A stretch of 64,000 nt of DNA. Origin: Entomomonas sp945283395 (lineage in GTDB: Bacteria; Pseudomonadota; Gammaproteobacteria; Pseudomonadales; Pseudomonadaceae). The DNA is taken from the NCBI GenBank assembly GCA_946480835.1, contig CAMLLC010000001.1:1-64000 (forward strand), written 5' to 3'. Positions within the stretch are counted from its first letter, which is position 1. Every line of letters begins with the position of its first letter. The notes under the pieces were generated by a model. That model did not search any database, had not been told where the DNA came from, and saw only the letters and a list, made by a program, of their open reading frames with translations. Shown here piece by piece: positions 60,581 through 64,000 of this stretch. Both the position numbers and the translations under genes were made by a program.

Positions 60581-61750
60581 ATGTTCAGAAATTTACTTCT
60601 TGTTACTCTCTTTATTATATTGTCAGGTTGTGGAACTATATATAGAATTATGGAAAATCCCTATTATAATCCCCAAAAAGGGCAAAGTTTTTACAACCCT
60701 TATAATCCTTATTACCAAGCAGTTAGAGGAGATAGAGAGCTAGCCCTACCAGTTTGTGCATTGACCATAGTGGGCTGTCCTTTTATTATAATTGATCTTC
60801 CTATTAGTTTTGTTGTTGATTCAGTTATGCTCCCCTATGACTTAACGAGAGGAGCTTATATTACACTATATAATAAAAAGCATACTGTTCTTGATAATTA
60901 TGGTCCTTTTATTTTTAAATATAGTCATATTTATAAAACGGGTAATTTCTTAGATATTTATTATTTAAACCTAAATCACCCTTTAACCTCAACTGAGAAG
61001 GTAGAAAGATTTAGTACACCCACTATTTTATCCTTCCAAAGCAAATTATTAGCCAAAACACTCATACCTACCCCTAGGTTATTGATTGAAGACCGCTTTG
61101 GCGCCATTTTTTTGCTTGAAGTTGATTCTAATAAAGAAATAAATATTATCAAGGTGGGAGATCACCATCAAACAGTCATGTTAAGTAATGATCCTAATAT
61201 TCAAGTTTTTTATCGTAAAATGGGCGATAATATGTTTGGCCCTGCCTGTACTATGTTTAATTGTGGGGAGAGATTATCTGAATCAACTCCTAATTTTTAT
61301 ACTTTCGATAGAGTGATAAACTACCATGACTTATCCATCATAAATCAATACTCGATCAAATACCCAGATCTCAATTGCGATAAGGAACAAGATACCCTAA
61401 CAGATTCAGAGCATAAATGTATAATTCAATATTATTTATTGAGTCTTTCGCCTAACCAGCAGCAAGCAGTTTATTTGTCTAATACTGGTAAGTTATGGGT
61501 ATTAGACAAAGAAGGTACTTTCAACTTTATAACAGATCTCAATCAAGAACAGCAAAAATCCTTAGCTAAATTATTAGCTGAAAATAAACAAAAAGAACAA
61601 CGTTATTCTATACTGAGAGATAAAGAGCAACTAAATAATTATAAGGAAGATACTTTAACACTCTATAAGAAATATATTATATGGTTCAAATCGCATTTTA
61701 AATGGCAAGAATCAACCAATAATCATTGGCAAATACTTAGTATTAAATAA
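60581..61750 (+). CDS. YceK/YidQ-like lipoprotein with long C-terminal extension
   Basis: This 389-residue protein has a lipoprotein signal with lipobox LSGC (Cys17). Residues about 17-95 (CGTIYRI, YQAVRGDRELALPVC, FIIIDLPISFVVDSVMLPYDL) match YceK/YidQ lipoproteins, which are normally only about 75 to 110 residues. The following 290 residues match no family I recognise. They have beta-rich segments, a Cys pair in GPACTMFNCGERL and a charged helical end. It is monocistronic and its role is unknown. The extension is unusual but continuous, with no sign of frameshift. Confidence 0.7.
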   Translation: MFRNLLLVTLFIILSGCGTIYRIMENPYYNPQKGQSFYNPYNPYYQAVRGDRELALPVCALTIVGCPFIIIDLPISFVVDSVMLPYDLTRGAYITLYNKKHTVLDNYGPFIFKYSHIYKTGNFLDIYYLNLNHPLTSTEKVERFSTPTILSFQSKLLAKTLIPTPRLLIEDRFGAIFLLEVDSNKEINIIKVGDHHQTVMLSNDPNIQVFYRKMGDNMFGPACTMFNCGERLSESTPNFYTFDRVINYHDLSIINQYSIKYPDLNCDKEQDTLTDSEHKCIIQYYLLSLSPNQQQAVYLSNTGKLWVLDKEGTFNFITDLNQEQQKSLAKLLAENKQKEQRYSILRDKEQLNNYKEDTLTLYKKYIIWFKSHFKWQESTNNHWQILSIK

Positions 61751-61865
61751 CTTTTCAACATTAAATAGTTATAAGATACAAAATCAGTAATTTATTGCTA
61801 TAGTAAATTATTTCTCTATTTTATTTTTAAATTGCCTACACTAATCTTATCTTCCAATATAAAGC

Positions 61866-61906
61866 AATAAAAAATGTTACCCACCCACTAAACAAAGGAG
61901 GGTAAC
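61866..61906 (-). terminator. Rho-independent terminator after the amidase gene
   Basis: On the minus strand GTTACCC (61906-61900) and GGGTAAC (61882-61876) form a stem, followed by ATTTTTTA. It lies 10 bases past the amidase stop. The orientation of the T-run fits the amidase, not the plus-strand gene. Confidence 0.75.
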
Positions 61907-61916
61907 AAAGGACAAA

Positions 61917-63281
61917 CTAGTTGTTTTTGAAGAGTTGGGTTACAAAATTTAATAATAAATTATCAGCACCTAGCTTAGCTATAATCTGTAGACCAATAGG
62001 TAAACCTTGATAAGTCCCTATTGGAACTGTGATAGCAGGAAAACCTAAAGCATTCCATGGGTTTGTTAATCTTAGTAAACTATCTCTAACTTTATCTGCT
62101 TGATTATTTATTACGATATCTCGTTGTTGTAATTTAGGAGCAGTAATGCCAACCGTCGGCATCATAATGAAGTCGTATTGCTCAAAACATTCAAGAGCAG
62201 CTACTATCAATTTATCTAACTTCTCAAGAGCTGTTATATATTCCCAGCCTTTTATATGAGCAGCATCTTGTAATCGCTCTAGAACCTCCTTATCAAAAAC
62301 TTGTGGTTCAGTGTTTATACGATGTATATGTACGGAAGCAGCCTCAGCACTTTGAATTGGGAAATAACATTGCTGTACTTCTTGTAGAATAGAAGCCATT
62401 GTTTGAGTTGCGTCTAACATAGAGCCTGATAGTTGCTCAGCATAATTGTAAACTTGTTCAGCAATAGCTTTATCTATCTGACCAAATGTTTTAGGATCTA
62501 TCCAAGCAACTTTCTTACCTTGATTATTTAAAGGCTTACTAACTTGAGAAACTTTTAGTACTTCGAACGCTACACAGATATCTGCTATATTGTTAGCAAT
62601 AGGTCCAACATGATCAAAGGTGCTCGCAAGCGGATAAACTCCATCAGTACTAACTACATGAGCAGATGGTTTAAAACCTAACACACCACATAATGCTGAA
62701 GGAATGCGAATAGAACCTCCTGTATCAGTACCAATAGCTAAAGGCACCATACCTGCTGCCACCGCACAGGCGCTCCCTGCACTAGATCCCCCCGTTATAC
62801 AAGTTAAATCCCAAGGATTTAAAGAAGCTCCTTGAGCCGATCTATCGCCCGTAGGGCCATAAGCAAATTCATGGGTTAAAGTCTTACCAATGATAACTGC
62901 ACCAGCTGCTCTAAGCTGTTTAATACATTGTGCATCAAGTGTTTTATCATCACCTATATGATATTTTGAACCAGCCTTAGTCGCTAAACCTTTAGTAAAA
63001 ATCAGATCTTTTACCGCAATGGGAATACCATGTAAAGACCCCAATGGTTCGCCTCTTTGTTGTAAATTATCTAAGACTACTGCTTGCTGAATTGCATCTT
63101 CACGATCAATAGCAACAAAAGCATTTAATATAGGGTTTAAACGTTCAATTTCGTTTAACGCAATTTCAGTTAATTGGACAGCTGTATTTTTATGATCCTT
63201 TATATCTTTAACTAGTTGTACTGCTGATTTCCCCAAAAAAAAACCAGCCGGCATACCATTGATTTTATGCAATTTTTCCAT
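61917..63281 (-). CDS. Amidase-signature family hydrolase
   Basis: This 454-residue enzyme of the amidase signature family has the Ser-cisSer-Lys triad: Lys91 in GIPIAVKD, cis-Ser166 in GGSSAGSA and nucleophile Ser190 in GTDTGGSIR. It lacks a signal peptide, so it is cytoplasmic. It could be an AtzE/allophanate-hydrolase-like or GatA-like amidase. No gatB or gatC lies beside it, so a metabolic amidase is likely. It directly follows a decayed MFS transporter gene, the pair probably once an uptake-and-cleavage unit. The enzyme itself is intact. Confidence 0.87.
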   Translation of the reverse strand: MEKLHKINGMPAGFFLGKSAVQLVKDIKDHKNTAVQLTEIALNEIERLNPILNAFVAIDREDAIQQAVVLDNLQQRGEPLGSLHGIPIAVKDLIFTKGLATKAGSKYHIGDDKTLDAQCIKQLRAAGAVIIGKTLTHEFAYGPTGDRSAQGASLNPWDLTCITGGSSAGSACAVAAGMVPLAIGTDTGGSIRIPSALCGVLGFKPSAHVVSTDGVYPLASTFDHVGPIANNIADICVAFEVLKVSQVSKPLNNQGKKVAWIDPKTFGQIDKAIAEQVYNYAEQLSGSMLDATQTMASILQEVQQCYFPIQSAEAASVHIHRINTEPQVFDKEVLERLQDAAHIKGWEYITALEKLDKLIVAALECFEQYDFIMMPTVGITAPKLQQRDIVINNQADKVRDSLLRLTNPWNALGFPAITVPIGTYQGLPIGLQIIAKLGADNLLLNFVTQLFKNN

Positions 63282-63284
63282 CTT

Positions 63285-64000
63285 TTAACCTATACTCTTC
63301 TTTAAAACAGGCCCAACACCTGGACCAACAAATGACATAGCAACCATCCCTATAGCAGTAACTATGTCGGCAGCCAAAAACATAGATAAATAACCGTATT
63401 GAGTCGTTAACACACCAGTTGGGGTAGAATCAACAACAGAAGCAATATTGACAAAGAAGTAAGTCATGCTTATAAAAGTACCTGTTCTACTGGCAGGTGA
63501 AGTATCTATGATGACGGTCCAATAAAATGAGTTAAGTGCCTTAATTAGGCTCATTAAAGCAATAAACTTAAATACAGTTTTAGCTTGTGAAATAGTTAAG
63601 AACCAGAGCATTGTATAGAGAAAACCAACAGCAGCAAAAATGCTATGAGCAATTCTCAAACTACCAGTTCTTTTTAATAATCAATATGAAAAATATCCCC
63701 CTATGACAATTGTGAAACAAGTGCTTACCCAAGCAATCATTGCTTTACATTAACTAGCTGACTTTTAACAGCTAGTCCATTAGCAACAAAAAATCCATTT
63801 CTTGCTGAGAAATTTAATGCTTTTGCTTAAGCTTATCGGTGAAAAATATATAAATACAATTAACATCAGAAAGCCTCTTGGGCCTAGTACTATAAATATG
63901 AACTGCCAATTAGTTGATAAGACCAACAAACCTATCGCTATAGATGCTGTTAATAATGCTCTAAGTGGCGTACTTAATAGCCTAAAGCCTACTATAAGCC
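63285..64000 (-). pseudogene. Decayed MFS transporter gene (runs off window)
   Basis: The C-terminal half (63285-63659) encodes MFS segments such as GFLYTMLWFLTIS, MSLIKALNSFYWTVIIDTSP, then TGTFISMTYFFVNIASVVDS and GYLSMFLAADIVTAIGMVAM. Upstream of the ATG the same frame has stops but keeps the family (AWVSTCFTIVIGGYFSY, then LLKRTGSLRIAHS). The earlier part (about 63790-63999) reads FRLLSTPLRALLTASIAIG, NWQFIFIVLGPRGFLML in another frame. It resembles ACS-type (anion:cation symporter) carriers. It lies 3 bases before the amidase start. Confidence 0.8.

Noticed and set aside
1..64000. tRNA, rRNA, CRISPR arrays, prophage or defence systems
   Set aside because: I found no T-loop-like sequence with a cloverleaf, no regular spaced repeats, and no phage, restriction, toxin-antitoxin or other known defence genes.

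Overview
The window is AT-rich DNA from a gammaproteobacterium, most likely a low-GC member of the Pseudomonadales/Pseudomonadaceae. The Entomomonas-type insect-gut lineage is my best guess, inferred from base composition and gene order. The family-level evidence is Pseudomonas-like content and order: narK1-narK2-narGHJI with narXL, lolCDE, purB followed by roxA and a GNAT gene, bioBFHCD, sspA-sspB, and a PA4642-family gene. No tRNA, rRNA, CRISPR array or prophage was recognised.

Layout: 1-395 is the end of an IS481-like element. 558-20335 is a nitrate-respiration block. It runs (minus strand) moaA, then moaC-narX-narL, narK1-narK2-narG-narH-narJ-narI and modA-modB-modC, with the molybdopterin genes moaD-moaE-mobA-moeA-mog inserted on the plus strand. 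Together these genes import molybdate, build the bis-MGD cofactor, sense nitrate, move nitrate and nitrite, and reduce nitrate at the membrane. 20554-23735 is lolCDE (lipoprotein export). 23839-24546 is a decayed acetoacetate decarboxylase gene. 24716-31807 holds housekeeping genes (PA4642 family, purB, roxA, GNAT, rsmC-like, D-2-hydroxyacid dehydrogenase, hisC). 32162-38160 holds sirB2, small lipoproteins, fbp, an EamA transporter, pdxY, sspAB and dgkA.

38164-39254 is a gene-poor stretch with two perfect DnaA boxes. 39255-42586 is an MFS transporter flanked by two frameshifted genes (alpha/beta hydrolase and LysR regulator). 42652-45695 is an HxlR regulator divergent from a copper P-type ATPase that carries a CopZ-like domain fused at its C-terminus, with an internal ribosome binding site in front of that domain. 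45697-51511 is the complete late biotin operon bioB-F-H-C-D-A, with a BirA-type operator lying over the bioB promoter. 51803-54904 carries katA and lysP. The right end (55357-64000) carries lipoproteins, an OmpA-type protein, an MHS transporter, a DUF1287 protein, a decayed miaE, a small Lys-rich secreted protein, a long YceK-like lipoprotein, an amidase and a decayed MFS gene that runs off the window.

At least five genes are visibly broken (adc, hydrolase, lysR, miaE, MFS) while core operons are intact. This suggests ongoing gene loss, as expected in a host-restricted bacterium. I did not find a clearly novel multi-gene system. The most unusual features are the copA/copZ in-frame fusion with a preserved internal start and the two unassigned exported proteins at the right end.
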